Below, one piece after another: positions 1-7,949 of a DNA stretch of 24,106 nucleotides (its first letter is position 1; each line of letters opens with the position of its first letter). This DNA is from JBAXRT01 sp037131065. GTDB taxonomy: Bacteria > Bacteroidota > Bacteroidia > Bacteroidales > FEN-979. A program made the translations under genes and the position numbers. The notes under the pieces are model-generated. The model made no database searches. It worked only from the letters and a program-made list of their open reading frames with translations, and was not told where the DNA came from. Where the stretch lies: NCBI GenBank assembly GCA_037131065.1, contig JBAXRT010000034.1, positions 1 to 24,106 on the forward strand. The letters run 5' to 3'.

Positions 1-434
1 GAGGCGGAGGGATGACATTGGTTGCAGTCGGCGGTGTAATGAGCTCCGACAAGCGGGAAGCGGCTTCTCTGGTGGATTTCAGTGATGTTCTCCACGATCC
101 ACGATTTCGGGGTATGACACCTCCCGCAATCCGGACCAACCGTCTGTTGATGCATATCGGTATGGCAATCTACACAGGAATTTTTAGCCTCGTTGAAAAC
201 CAGTGAAACATGGCATTGACGGCAGTCGGCTACCTGGTGCTGCCCGGCCAGGGGAAATGTCGTAGTGCTGTGATCGAATGCATATATCGATTTATCCAGC
301 TTCCAGCTGCTCGAACTGTGGCAGAGATCACAGCTCAGTTTGAAATCTTTTCCGTGCGGCGAATCCCCGATCACCCTTGCCGACATCAGCACCAATGCCA
401 ACACCAGCACTATTTTTAATGACAAGCTTCGCAT
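1..434 (-). CDS. Multiheme c-type cytochrome, 3' end cut by the window
   Basis: Read on the minus strand, an open frame starts at ATG 434-432 and runs off the window at base 1 without a stop, about 144 codons. The product opens with a clear signal peptide (MRSLSLKIVLVLALVLMSA) and then shows five CxxCH heme-c motifs: CDLCH, CRQCH, CVDCH, CGRCH and CNQCH. Between them are histidine-rich stretches of the form FDHSTTTFPLAGQH, the same repeat style as the upstream 20-heme cytochrome. The start codon lies inside the last heme motif of that upstream gene, a 19-base overlap, so the two are probably translationally coupled. Its own signal peptide argues against it being a frameshifted tail of the upstream protein. 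It is presumably an exported electron carrier. Total heme count and full length cannot be known from this window. Confidence 0.88.
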   Translation of the reverse strand, partial: MRSLSLKIVLVLALVLMSARVIGDSPHGKDFKLSCDLCHSSSSWKLDKSIYAFDHSTTTFPLAGQHQVADCRQCHVSLVFNEAKNSCVDCHTDMHQQTVGPDCGRCHTPKSWIVENITEIHQRSRFPLVGAHYTADCNQCHPSA

Positions 435-2005
435 CTTGAATCTTTTATTTTGTATAGAACAAATGTATTTTGTCCAACGGTGACAGGTTTATGGCACTTG
501 ACACATGCTACTTTCTGGTGTTTGCCATCCAGTTTATAAGCGGTTTTGTTGTGATCAAAGTCAGGAATTTTCCAAAGGTCCGTCGTATGGCACCGCAGAC
601 AATCGGTCACCCCTTCACTTTCAAATTGTTGATAATGGATATCGGTATGACACTGGATGCAGGAGAATGTCAACGAGGAGAATTGTTGATACATTATGCT
701 GTCGGCCCCTTTCTTGAAATGACAATCCCGACATGACCTCTTTGTATGAACTCCTGTAAGCGGAAATTCTGTTTTGGAATGATCCCAGGTCACATTACCC
801 CACTTGTTTGTATTGTGGCAGATCTCGCAATTTGCATTCGGGTAAAATTCTTTACCAATATAGGGTTCATGAATGTCCTTGTGACAATCCACACAACGTA
901 AACCCACCGACCTGAAACTCCATTTTTCCTGTTTTTTATGACAGGCGTTGCAAGGAGTGGCAACGTGGGCACCCTCCAGCTTGAAATTTCCACTGTTATG
1001 CTGTTCCAGTGTAAATGAGAAGAAATTGAATCCCTTTGTATTGTGGCATTCGGAACAATCCTGTACAATACCCTGTTTGACGAACTGGTTATTGTGATAA
1101 TCCTTGTGGCAATCCAGGCACCGGTCATGCTTTACTGGCACTGTGACACTTGTTTTGTGGCATTTCTGGCATGGCACATTCAGATGCTTATTCTCCAGTT
1201 TGAAGTTGGTCCTGGAGTGATCAAAGTTGGCTATCCCTTTTACGGTGTGGAACGATTCGTTGGAATGGCACTCTGTGCAGTTTGGTCCGAACTTATTCTG
1301 GTGCGGATCGTTGTGGCAATTCGAGCAGCTCTGAAACCTGATCCCGGCAAATTCCTGGAATTTCTTCTCATTTTTGATTGTAACCGGATGGCATTTCACA
1401 CAGGGGACATTCTGGTGCATTCCGGCCAGCGGATACTTTGTATTGGCATGGTTGAATTTCACGGCCGGTTTAAAGGCATCGTTGGAATGGCAGTTGGTAC
1501 ATGCAGCGGTGATCGTTTTCTGATGGTAATCGGTATGGCAGGTAAGGCAGTTGGGGTTTACGCCGAGATAGGTTAATTTCTTCGATTTTACTTTGGCTTC
1601 CGAAATGTTTTCTTTCTTGTGGCAATCCTTGCAATCCTTCTTTGCATGGGCGCCGGTCAGTTTGAAACCTGTAAGGTCGTGGTTGAATTTATTCTTGTCA
1701 AACCTGATGATCTGAAAGTTTACACCGTGGTGGTCGTTGTGGCAACTGATGCAATTTTTACCCCGGATCTCCGCCGACGCATGGTAACCTTTTTTTTGTT
1801 CAACACGGGTTTTGATCTCGGTATGACATTCGAGACATTTTGCGTTGGTCACCTGGTTCCCAAGCGAATGGCACTTTGTGCAGTTTGAGATGCCTTCGAG
1901 CTGGGAGTGTACGGCAGCAAGCGGGCCGGGGGATATCTGTGAAAAACAGGATAACCCCGGTACCAGGAGCAAGGAAATAAATCCAATGACAAAAATTTTA
2001 TTCAT
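416..2005 (-). CDS. 20-heme periplasmic c-type cytochrome
   Basis: From ATG 2005 the product is 529 residues and begins with a signal peptide (MNKIFVIGFISLLLVPGLSC, cleavage probably after FSQ). An in-frame TTG at 2029 would add eight residues, but the ATG gives a cleaner signal peptide. Twenty CxxCH motifs follow, from CTKCH at about residue 42 to CEACH, whose histidine is the final residue. They are arranged in repeats of the type F-D-H-x-K-T-x-Y-x-L-x-G-x-H-x5-C-x2-C-H, in which the extra histidines probably supply the distal heme ligands. It is the third gene of a minus-strand operon behind a b-type membrane protein and an Fe-S/FAD oxidoreductase, so it probably exchanges electrons with that complex on the periplasmic side. 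No lipobox of the usual form is seen. The heme content is certain; the exact partner is inferred. Confidence 0.95.
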   Translation of the reverse strand: MNKIFVIGFISLLLVPGLSCFSQISPGPLAAVHSQLEGISNCTKCHSLGNQVTNAKCLECHTEIKTRVEQKKGYHASAEIRGKNCISCHNDHHGVNFQIIRFDKNKFNHDLTGFKLTGAHAKKDCKDCHKKENISEAKVKSKKLTYLGVNPNCLTCHTDYHQKTITAACTNCHSNDAFKPAVKFNHANTKYPLAGMHQNVPCVKCHPVTIKNEKKFQEFAGIRFQSCSNCHNDPHQNKFGPNCTECHSNESFHTVKGIANFDHSRTNFKLENKHLNVPCQKCHKTSVTVPVKHDRCLDCHKDYHNNQFVKQGIVQDCSECHNTKGFNFFSFTLEQHNSGNFKLEGAHVATPCNACHKKQEKWSFRSVGLRCVDCHKDIHEPYIGKEFYPNANCEICHNTNKWGNVTWDHSKTEFPLTGVHTKRSCRDCHFKKGADSIMYQQFSSLTFSCIQCHTDIHYQQFESEGVTDCLRCHTTDLWKIPDFDHNKTAYKLDGKHQKVACVKCHKPVTVGQNTFVLYKIKDSRCEACH

Positions 2006-2036
2006 GCAAACAAGACAAACTTTTTTCAAAAAGGGT

Positions 2037-3374
2037 TTACCGGTGTTTCAAAATTGCCTCACCGAATTTTTTCGTGATCTTCAAACCCACCTTCAAGAGG
2101 AACTGAGTGGGAAGTTCACCCCCGGCAAAAATATATACATGGTCATTCTTAATTTTCTGAGGCTCACCCTGGTTCACTGTGGAGGCAATGGTAATGGTTT
2201 CTTTATCGATGTCGACAAGTGTTGTGTTAAACCTGACATCGACCTTGCCATTTGCTGCAGCAGCATTGATTTTTTCAAGGTTCTTTGGTTTTATCCTGCT
2301 GAATGACTCGTTACGGTAAGAGAGGATTACCTTGTTCTGGTCGGCCAGCAGCATGGCAGATTCAATGGCTGAATCGCCGCCGCCAACAACAACAATCTCT
2401 TTTCCACTGATTAGTTCAGGCTCCAGGAGGCGGTAAGCAACTTTCTCCATCGATTCGCCAGGGACATTCAGTTTCCGGGGAGTACCCCTGCGGCCGATGG
2501 CAAGCAGAACATTATTTGCGGTATATTTTTCTCCCGACAGGGTTTCCACCCTGAAGATGCCATTTTCCGGAACAATGGCTTCTACCTTGGAATTTTCCTT
2601 GATGGTGATATCGTTCTTCTTCAGAACCGTATGCCACAAATCAAGTAATTCGCTCTTGCTTGTTTCATAGAGCTTTACTTTTCCGAAGAGGGGAAGGTCC
2701 ATGGGCGCTGTCATCACAATCTTGGACCTTGGAAAAGTAAAGACGGTCCCGCCCAGCGTATCCTGTTCGAGGGTTAGACAGCTGAGATGATGTTTTTTTG
2801 CCGTAAGGGTAGCAGAAATTCCCGCAGGACCTGCGCCGACCACGATCAGGTCGTATTCTGCCTTGTGTGATTTTTTTTCAGATTTAACAATATTCTCAAC
2901 GGCCTGGCGGCCCTGGGAGACAGCATTTTTTATAAGGCCCATTCCGCCCAGTTCACCTGCAATATAGATTCCCTGGATATTGGTTTCAAAGCTCTGATTC
3001 ACATGAGGTAACTCAACCCCGCGTTTTTCCGTGCCGATGCAAAGCGTGATTGCCTGGGTAGGGCAGGCATGAAAGCAGGCTCCGTGCCCGACACAGTGGG
3101 AAGCGTTGATGGTCGTGGCTTTCCCGTTCCTGATGCCAAGGATATCGTGTTCGGGACAGGCGGCAATACAGGCGCCGGTCTGTATGCATTTTCCTTCATC
3201 CACGACAGGATGCAGGGAAACCGGTTCGAACAGACCATCAGCTTTGGCCTTGAGGATCTTCTCCTCTACCCGCTTCGAACTCAGGCGTTGTTTGCGCAGG
3301 TAAATAAAGATGACGACTGCGCAGATCAGAAGAGCAGCCGAATAGACAAGAATATTCTCAATAAGTGTTCCCAT
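2037..3374 (-). CDS. Membrane-anchored ferredoxin-domain/FAD pyridine-nucleotide oxidoreductase
   Basis: The 445-residue protein has an N-terminal membrane helix (about residues 7-26). A ferredoxin-like domain follows, with motifs CIQTGACIAACP (63-74) and CVGHGACFHACP (94-105). In each, the second cysteine of the usual CxxCxxCxxxCP pattern is replaced, by Thr66 and His97. Residues 131-163 carry a GIYIAGELGGMGLIKNA segment like the C-terminal FAD-contact motif of thioredoxin-reductase-type flavoproteins, but here it precedes the FAD Rossmann motif VVGAGPAG (178-185). A second nucleotide-binding motif, VVVGGGDSA, follows in the C-terminal half. There is no CxxC active-site disulfide. The probable role is electron transfer between NAD(P)H, FAD and Fe-S centres at the inner membrane, with the b-type protein encoded three bases upstream. 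Direction and acceptor are not known. The same motif order probably exists in relatives, so it may be a family trait. Confidence 0.85.
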   Translation of the reverse strand: MGTLIENILVYSAALLICAVVIFIYLRKQRLSSKRVEEKILKAKADGLFEPVSLHPVVDEGKCIQTGACIAACPEHDILGIRNGKATTINASHCVGHGACFHACPTQAITLCIGTEKRGVELPHVNQSFETNIQGIYIAGELGGMGLIKNAVSQGRQAVENIVKSEKKSHKAEYDLIVVGAGPAGISATLTAKKHHLSCLTLEQDTLGGTVFTFPRSKIVMTAPMDLPLFGKVKLYETSKSELLDLWHTVLKKNDITIKENSKVEAIVPENGIFRVETLSGEKYTANNVLLAIGRRGTPRKLNVPGESMEKVAYRLLEPELISGKEIVVVGGGDSAIESAMLLADQNKVILSYRNESFSRIKPKNLEKINAAAANGKVDVRFNTTLVDIDKETITIASTVNQGEPQKIKNDHVYIFAGGELPTQFLLKVGLKITKKFGEAILKHR

Positions 3375-3377
3375 CAG

Positions 3378-4244
3378 TTAAAAGATCCAGTGATATCCCA
3401 GAACGATTGCAACCGTAACATGGATCACCATAATGATCAGCATGACCAGGGCAAAAGGAAGGTGCGCCACATGCCAGTACTTGAAAAGATTCTGCATGGT
3501 CACCAGCCTGTCGATCCTCCGGTTCAGCGAGATCTCATTTTTAACAAGTTTCAGAACCTGCTTCATTTCGTTATGGGGAAGCTTGTTCTTTTTTAGAACG
3601 GACCTGATATTACGGAGGGTATTTCTGTCTTCTATAGTTTTCTGGAAAAATTGACTGATAAAATTCTTCTGATATTTTCCGACTTTTTTCTTTGTAGATT
3701 CAACAATCGTGTTTGCGCTCTCTTCATCCATATGATAGGATTCTGAGAGCATCAAACCGATGTTGGTTTTCATATCCCTTATCTCATTTAAACTCAATTC
3801 GCGCCCTTCTATTGTTCGAGGTATCTGAATATATATGAATCTTCCTATGATTCCGCTTAAAAACACAGCCACCATACTCCAGAAGCTTATGGCTACCAGT
3901 CCTCCGAACTTAAAGGTGGTATGGAAAAGAATTAGTATGGGGCCCAGGGTGCAGAGAAAAATATGAAATTCAAGCCAGTGTTTTAGTATCCCCATCCGGG
4001 ATAATGCCCGTACCCTTTTTCTAAACATATACAACAACATCCCCATGATCATGAAAAATGAACCAAGGATCCCGAGCCCATGCCCCCAGCCTCCTCCCGG
4101 TTTTAAAAAATTATGGCCCTCATGAAAAAAGCGTTCTTCGATAGGGATGTTATAGTATGAAAGCCCCATCAGAACAACGATTACAAGTGCAGCGGTTACG
4201 ATCAGGACCAGCACAGCAATATAAATTTTATGTCCCAGTGACAT
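3378..4244 (-). CDS. Diheme b-type integral membrane protein (electron-transfer subunit)
   Basis: The 288-residue protein has about five membrane helices: roughly residues 8-30, 54-74, 90-110, 115-137 and 259-283. His94 and His108 lie in one helix and His261 and His275 in another, each pair 14 residues apart. That is the spacing with which two helices of b-type cytochromes hold two stacked hemes. A long charged, probably cytoplasmic stretch (about 145-255, rich in Lys and Glu) separates the fourth and fifth helices. The gene starts at ATG 4244, ends three bases before the Fe-S/FAD oxidoreductase gene, and leads the minus-strand operon. I infer that it carries electrons across the inner membrane between the oxidoreductase or the quinone pool and the periplasmic cytochromes. 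No specific named family is claimed. Confidence 0.8.
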   Translation of the reverse strand: MSLGHKIYIAVLVLIVTAALVIVVLMGLSYYNIPIEERFFHEGHNFLKPGGGWGHGLGILGSFFMIMGMLLYMFRKRVRALSRMGILKHWLEFHIFLCTLGPILILFHTTFKFGGLVAISFWSMVAVFLSGIIGRFIYIQIPRTIEGRELSLNEIRDMKTNIGLMLSESYHMDEESANTIVESTKKKVGKYQKNFISQFFQKTIEDRNTLRNIRSVLKKNKLPHNEMKQVLKLVKNEISLNRRIDRLVTMQNLFKYWHVAHLPFALVMLIIMVIHVTVAIVLGYHWIF

Positions 4245-4275
4245 GGCGGTGGATTTAAGGAAAGAGTTTAATTCA

Positions 4276-4283
4276 TAGCTTTG
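4276..4283 (+). promoter_or_regulatory. Candidate Bacteroidota -7 promoter element
   Basis: TAGCTTTG matches the TAnnTTTG element of housekeeping Bacteroidota promoters and sits 40 bases before the ATG of the lipoprotein gene at 4324. The 79-base gap between the two divergent genes must hold promoters for both. No convincing -33 TTTG partner is seen upstream, so this is only a candidate. Confidence 0.35.
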
Positions 4284-4323
4284 TAGCCCAAAACTTAAAC
4301 GTGATCATTTAAAATACAAAAAT

Positions 4324-5061
4324 ATGAAAAATAAAATAAGCATTTTCACCCTGTTACTCGGATTTACTGCAATGCTTGCGGCATGCCAGTCGGGAGACAG
4401 GAAAAAGGCAGAGAATCTCTCCCCGAACGCCCACGAGGTTAAAGCAGAAGAGGTGATACAGACCAGCCGCTACACTTACGTGAGGGTTTCTGCCGACAAC
4501 CAGGATTACTGGATCGCAATCAACAAGGCCGATGTCAAGGAGGGAGAGACCTATTACTGGTCGATCGGCTCTGAGATGAAAGAGTTCACAAGCAAGGAGA
4601 TGAAGCGTACTTTCCGGAGTATCTATTTTGTCCAGGATTTTACCGATCAGCCCATCACAGAGACCGTTCAGATGCCGCAATCGCAGCAACAGATGGGAGA
4701 ACAGCAGCAAATGGGCGGCCAGCAGCCGGCCGTTGAACGCAAGGGGATCTCGGTTCCCAAAGCCGAAGGGGGCATCACCATTGCAGAGCTTTTTTCAGGG
4801 AAGGAAAATTTTAACGGGAAAAAGGTCAGGATTCTTGGGGAAGTGGTTAAGTTCACCGGTGGCGTAATGAAGAAGAACTGGGTCCATTTACAGGATGGTA
4901 CCAGGGCCGGGGATAAATTCGACCTCGCCGTCACCACGCAGGATTCGGTAAAAGTTGGCGATATTGCCCTTTTTGAAGGAGTGGTATCGCTTAACAAGGA
5001 TTTCGGTGCAGGATATTTTTACGATGTAATCGTGGAAGATGCCCTTCTGAAACAAAAATAG
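4324..5061 (+). CDS. Lipoprotein with NrfJ-like and OB-fold-like domains
   Basis: The 245-residue product has a lipoprotein signal with lipobox LAAC, lipidated Cys at 21. Residues about 38-108 (EEVIQTSRYTYVRV onward, with KEFTSKEMKRTFRSIYFV near the end) resemble the small NrfJ-type domain encoded near nitrite-reductase and multiheme cytochrome genes in other bacteria. A Gln/Met-rich linker (about 118-136) joins it to a C-terminal segment (GKKVRILGEVVKF, then NWVHLQDGT) that looks like a bacterial OB-fold domain. No catalytic residues can be named. The gene is divergent from the b-type/cytochrome operon and precedes the sigma-54-controlled cytochrome operon, so a role in cytochrome assembly or envelope redox chemistry is likely but inferred. 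Family assignment rests on motif memory. Confidence 0.7.
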   Translation: MKNKISIFTLLLGFTAMLAACQSGDRKKAENLSPNAHEVKAEEVIQTSRYTYVRVSADNQDYWIAINKADVKEGETYYWSIGSEMKEFTSKEMKRTFRSIYFVQDFTDQPITETVQMPQSQQQMGEQQQMGGQQPAVERKGISVPKAEGGITIAELFSGKENFNGKKVRILGEVVKFTGGVMKKNWVHLQDGTRAGDKFDLAVTTQDSVKVGDIALFEGVVSLNKDFGAGYFYDVIVEDALLKQK

Positions 5062-5123
5062 TATTCAGGTCTCTGTTTTTATAAACGGTTGATTTTCAAT
5101 TAAATTTTATTTTTTTGGTTATT

Positions 5124-5138
5124 TGGCACCATATTTGA
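5124..5138 (+). promoter_or_regulatory. Sigma-54 (-24/-12) promoter candidate for the NHL/cytochrome/kinase operon
   Basis: TGGCACCATATTTGA matches the sigma-54 consensus TGGCAC-N5-TTGC except for the last base. The -24 half is perfect. A start about 12 bases on, near 5150, gives a leader of about 60 bases to the ATG at 5209, and rules out the in-frame TTG at 5146 as a start. The operon it leads encodes a sigma-54 activator, which supports the call. Confidence 0.72.
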
Positions 5139-5208
5139 CTTATGGTTGCCTGTTCCCGTTTTGATCCAGCTCATGATCTTTTTCCGGACAACCAAAAAAA
5201 GTCAGAAA

Positions 5209-6228
5209 ATGATGATCCACATGAAGGTTATTGCGTCTTGCCTGCTTATCCTGATCTTCCTGAAACCTGCCCTGGCGCAGGATTCGGCGATGGCAGCAGA
5301 AGACACTGTGAGCCGGGCCGCATCGGTTAGCTGGGTCAGGGATTTTACATCAGCCGGGAAGGACCAGGGGAACAAAGGGTTTGGGAATAAACTTGTCGAA
5401 TTCGTTTTTGGAAAGAAGAACTCTGTCCGTTTGACAAGGCCCGTAGCGGTTATGGCAGGCAAGCCGGAAGGTGCGTGGATTTTAGACCAGGAGAACGGCA
5501 TTATTTTCAGGTTCCGGGAGGAAGTGGGTGAAATAACCCACCTTAAGAATAAACATTACGGCAATTTCAAATCATTGGTTGGGATCTGCTCCATTCCGGG
5601 TGATAAGATCCTTTTCACCGATTCTTACTGGAATAAGGTTTTTGTCTTTTCGGCCGGAAAAAAAGAGGTAGTACCCTTAAATGATTCCTTAGCGTTCGAT
5701 CGGCCTACGGGGCTTGCCTGTTCCGCTTCAACCGGGGATATCTGGGTTGTTGAGACAAATGCGCACCGGGTTGCCATCCTGGGAGCAGACGGAACGCTGA
5801 AAAAAAGATTTGGCGGGAGAGGTGCCGGCCCGGGTGAGTTCAATTTCCCCACTTCGATCTGGATCGACCGTATGGGAAAGGTCTTCATAGTGGATGCGAT
5901 GAATTTTCGTGTACAGATCTTCGACGGAGAGGGAAATTTTATTTCGATGTTCGGAAAGATCGGGGATGTCACCGGGTCGTTTGCCCGGCCAAAAGGGATC
6001 GCCACCGATTCATACGGCCACGTCTATGTTGCCGATGCGCTGTTCAACGCCGTTCAGATCTTTGACCAATCGGGCAGGTTCCTCTATACTTTTGGTGCCC
6101 AGGGTCAAGGCTCCGGAGAGTTCTGGATGCCTTCAGGGTTGTTTATCGACGAGGGGGACAACATCTATGTAGCGGACAGCTACAATGCACGTGTACAGGT
6201 TTTTAAACTTAATTACGGCAGTTACTGA
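5209..6228 (+). CDS. Exported NHL-repeat beta-propeller protein
   Basis: From ATG 5209 the product is 339 residues; ATGs at 5212 and 5221 are equally possible starts. The signal peptide is MKVIASCLLILIFLKPALAQ. At least four clear NHL repeats fill the C-terminal half, each of the form F-x-x-P-x-G-I-x-x-D-x2-G-x-V-Y-V-A-D-x3-x-R-V-Q-I-F, with weaker blades before them, consistent with a six-bladed propeller. The family is non-catalytic and usually holds protein partners. The gene is first behind a sigma-54 promoter candidate, and its stop overlaps the start of the 12-heme cytochrome gene by one base (TGATG), pointing to coupled translation and a joint function. It is a paralogue of the NHL lipoprotein at 11834, sharing an N-terminal KFIFG/EFVFG motif region. 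An internal 20-base inverted-repeat sequence lies at 5523-5542. Confidence 0.85.
   Translation: MMIHMKVIASCLLILIFLKPALAQDSAMAAEDTVSRAASVSWVRDFTSAGKDQGNKGFGNKLVEFVFGKKNSVRLTRPVAVMAGKPEGAWILDQENGIIFRFREEVGEITHLKNKHYGNFKSLVGICSIPGDKILFTDSYWNKVFVFSAGKKEVVPLNDSLAFDRPTGLACSASTGDIWVVETNAHRVAILGADGTLKKRFGGRGAGPGEFNFPTSIWIDRMGKVFIVDAMNFRVQIFDGEGNFISMFGKIGDVTGSFARPKGIATDSYGHVYVADALFNAVQIFDQSGRFLYTFGAQGQGSGEFWMPSGLFIDEGDNIYVADSYNARVQVFKLNYGSY
5523..5542 (+). repeat. Inverted-repeat element, intragenic copy
   Basis: AGTGGGTGAAATAACCCACC lies inside the NHL gene, where it encodes part of EVGEITHL. It contains GTGGGT-N6-ACCCAC arms. The exact reverse complement occurs at 10818-10837, after the regulator gene. 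It may be an operator-like site, or a coincidence between coding sequence and the terminator stem. Confidence 0.45.
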
Positions 6229-7907
6229 TGAAAAAATACATATCAACGATTCTCTTTGCTATTCTTGTTTTCAGCCTACATTCAGGGGCACAATCCATCG
6301 TATCGACCGTCCACAACCTTTCGGTAAGCGGGCCCGGATCGGTCAAAGCCACGAGTGAATCGGAGATCTGCATCTTCTGTCATACTCCCCACAACGGAAG
6401 GCCGGATCATCCGCTCTGGAACAGGAATGATCCCGGACTTACCTATACACTGTACAACAGCTCCACCACACAGGCACTTCCGGGTCAGCCCGACGGTTCT
6501 TCCATCCTTTGCCTCTCTTGTCACGACGGAACGATTGCCCTCGGCAATGTGATCAGCAGGACCACTCCCATACAGATGGCCGGGGGTATTACAACGATGC
6601 CTGCAGGATTAAGCAACCTTACACAGGATCTTTCGAACGATCACCCGATCTCATTTGTTTACGACGCGGCCCTTGCCCAGGGTGACGGTCAGCTTAAGGA
6701 TCCTGCAACCCTTGTCGGGAACGTAAAGCTCGAGAACAACAAACTGCAGTGCACCTCCTGTCACGATGCACATAAGAATGTTAACGGAGATTTCCTGGTG
6801 GCCACCACCCAGTCTTCCGACCTGTGCCTTTACTGTCACCAGCCCACCAACTGGACAGCCGGAAGTCACCGCACCTCCACCAAGACCTGGAACGGATCGG
6901 CTCCGGATCCCTGGTTCCACACTCCATATACCACGGTGGCCCAGAACGGCTGCGAAAATTGTCATAACCCCCACACGGCAGAAGGGAAACTCAGGCTCCT
7001 TGATTTCCTCCCTGAGGAGAACAACTGTCTCGATTGTCACAACGGGAACGTAGCATCAAAGAATATCCTGACACAGATGAATAAAAGTTCAAGGCATAAT
7101 GTTTTCGGATATCTTGGCTTACACGACCCGGTGGAAGGAGCCCTGGTTACTACCAAGCATGTTGAATGTGTCGATTGCCATAATTCACATTCCACCAACA
7201 ACACAACGGCAAGTGCGCCCAATGTAAATGGATTTAATATCGGTGTAAAAGGAATAAATCAAAGCGGAAATCCGGTAAGCCCGGCCCAGTACCAGTATGA
7301 GATTTGCTACCGTTGTCATACCGCAACCCCTGGCATGCCGCCAAGTCCGACCAACCGTCAGATCGTTCAAAACAATGTCCGGCTTGAATTTGCAACCTCC
7401 AATCCATCTTATCACGCGGTGGTCGGACAGGGAGTAAATCCGAATGTTCCAAGCCTGATCGCACCCAATACCACTGCCACGATCATGTATTGCACAGCCT
7501 GTCATGCCAGCGACGGGACAGGAGCTCCGGCAGGCCCGCACGGCTCCATCTATCCGCATATTCTGAAACTACAATATCTCACGGCGGATAATACAACCGA
7601 ATCGGCTGCTGCGTATGCATTGTGCTACAGCTGCCACAGCAGGACCTCAATCCTGGGCGATATCTCCTTTGGCGACCACGACAAACATATCAGGGACGAG
7701 AGAACACCCTGCAACGTTTGTCACGATCCCCACGGGATAAGCAGCACCCAGGGAAACAGTATCAATAACTCCAACCTGATCAATTTTAATACTTCAGTTG
7801 TTACACCATCATCCAGCGGTATCCTTCGGTTTGAAGATCGGGGGCTTTACCATGGTCGTTGCTACCTGAGATGTCACGGGGAGGATCATAATCCGTTAAG
7901 CTATTAA
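6228..7907 (+). CDS. Exported 12-heme c-type cytochrome with OmcE-like N-terminal part
   Basis: The 559-residue product has a signal peptide (MKKYISTILFAILVFSLHSGAQ). It has eleven CxxCH motifs, at about residues 48, 95, 175, 200, 242, 267, 314, 360, 422, 466 and 495, and a terminal C-Y-L-R-C-H (545-550), a CxxxCH variant followed by GEDHNP. Paired patterns such as CHTPHN, CHDAHK, CHNPH and CHDPHG are typical of the doubled-CXXCH family. The first 210 residues align along their whole length with the separate tetraheme cytochrome at 11119: both have SIV, CHTPHN, PLWN, CLSCHDGT, NDHPISF and YDAALA in the same order. The gene is coupled by a one-base overlap to the NHL gene upstream and precedes a heme-bearing kinase. 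It is probably secreted or periplasmic and carries electrons. Confidence 0.93.
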   Translation: MKKYISTILFAILVFSLHSGAQSIVSTVHNLSVSGPGSVKATSESEICIFCHTPHNGRPDHPLWNRNDPGLTYTLYNSSTTQALPGQPDGSSILCLSCHDGTIALGNVISRTTPIQMAGGITTMPAGLSNLTQDLSNDHPISFVYDAALAQGDGQLKDPATLVGNVKLENNKLQCTSCHDAHKNVNGDFLVATTQSSDLCLYCHQPTNWTAGSHRTSTKTWNGSAPDPWFHTPYTTVAQNGCENCHNPHTAEGKLRLLDFLPEENNCLDCHNGNVASKNILTQMNKSSRHNVFGYLGLHDPVEGALVTTKHVECVDCHNSHSTNNTTASAPNVNGFNIGVKGINQSGNPVSPAQYQYEICYRCHTATPGMPPSPTNRQIVQNNVRLEFATSNPSYHAVVGQGVNPNVPSLIAPNTTATIMYCTACHASDGTGAPAGPHGSIYPHILKLQYLTADNTTESAAAYALCYSCHSRTSILGDISFGDHDKHIRDERTPCNVCHDPHGISSTQGNSINNSNLINFNTSVVTPSSSGILRFEDRGLYHGRCYLRCHGEDHNPLSY

Positions 7908-7949
7908 CTGTATAAGGATCAATGGATATTTCCTACATTTACACCGGGT

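Noticed and set aside
416..434. Frameshift splitting one long cytochrome into two
   Set aside because: The downstream product begins with its own signal peptide, so two genes are more likely.
1043..1888. Open frames on the plus strand across the 20-heme cytochrome
   Set aside because: They mirror the cytochrome's repetitive codons; the minus-strand frame has a signal peptide and 20 heme motifs, the plus-strand products have none of the hallmarks of a real protein.
480..1900. Many TGGCA-type matches to the sigma-54 -24 half
   Set aside because: They are reverse complements of the Cys-His codons (TGCCAC) of CxxCH motifs and lack a properly spaced -12 half.
5146..5208. TTG at 5146 as start of the NHL protein
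   Set aside because: It would lie upstream of the transcription start expected from the sigma-54 element and adds 21 residues before a normal signal peptide.
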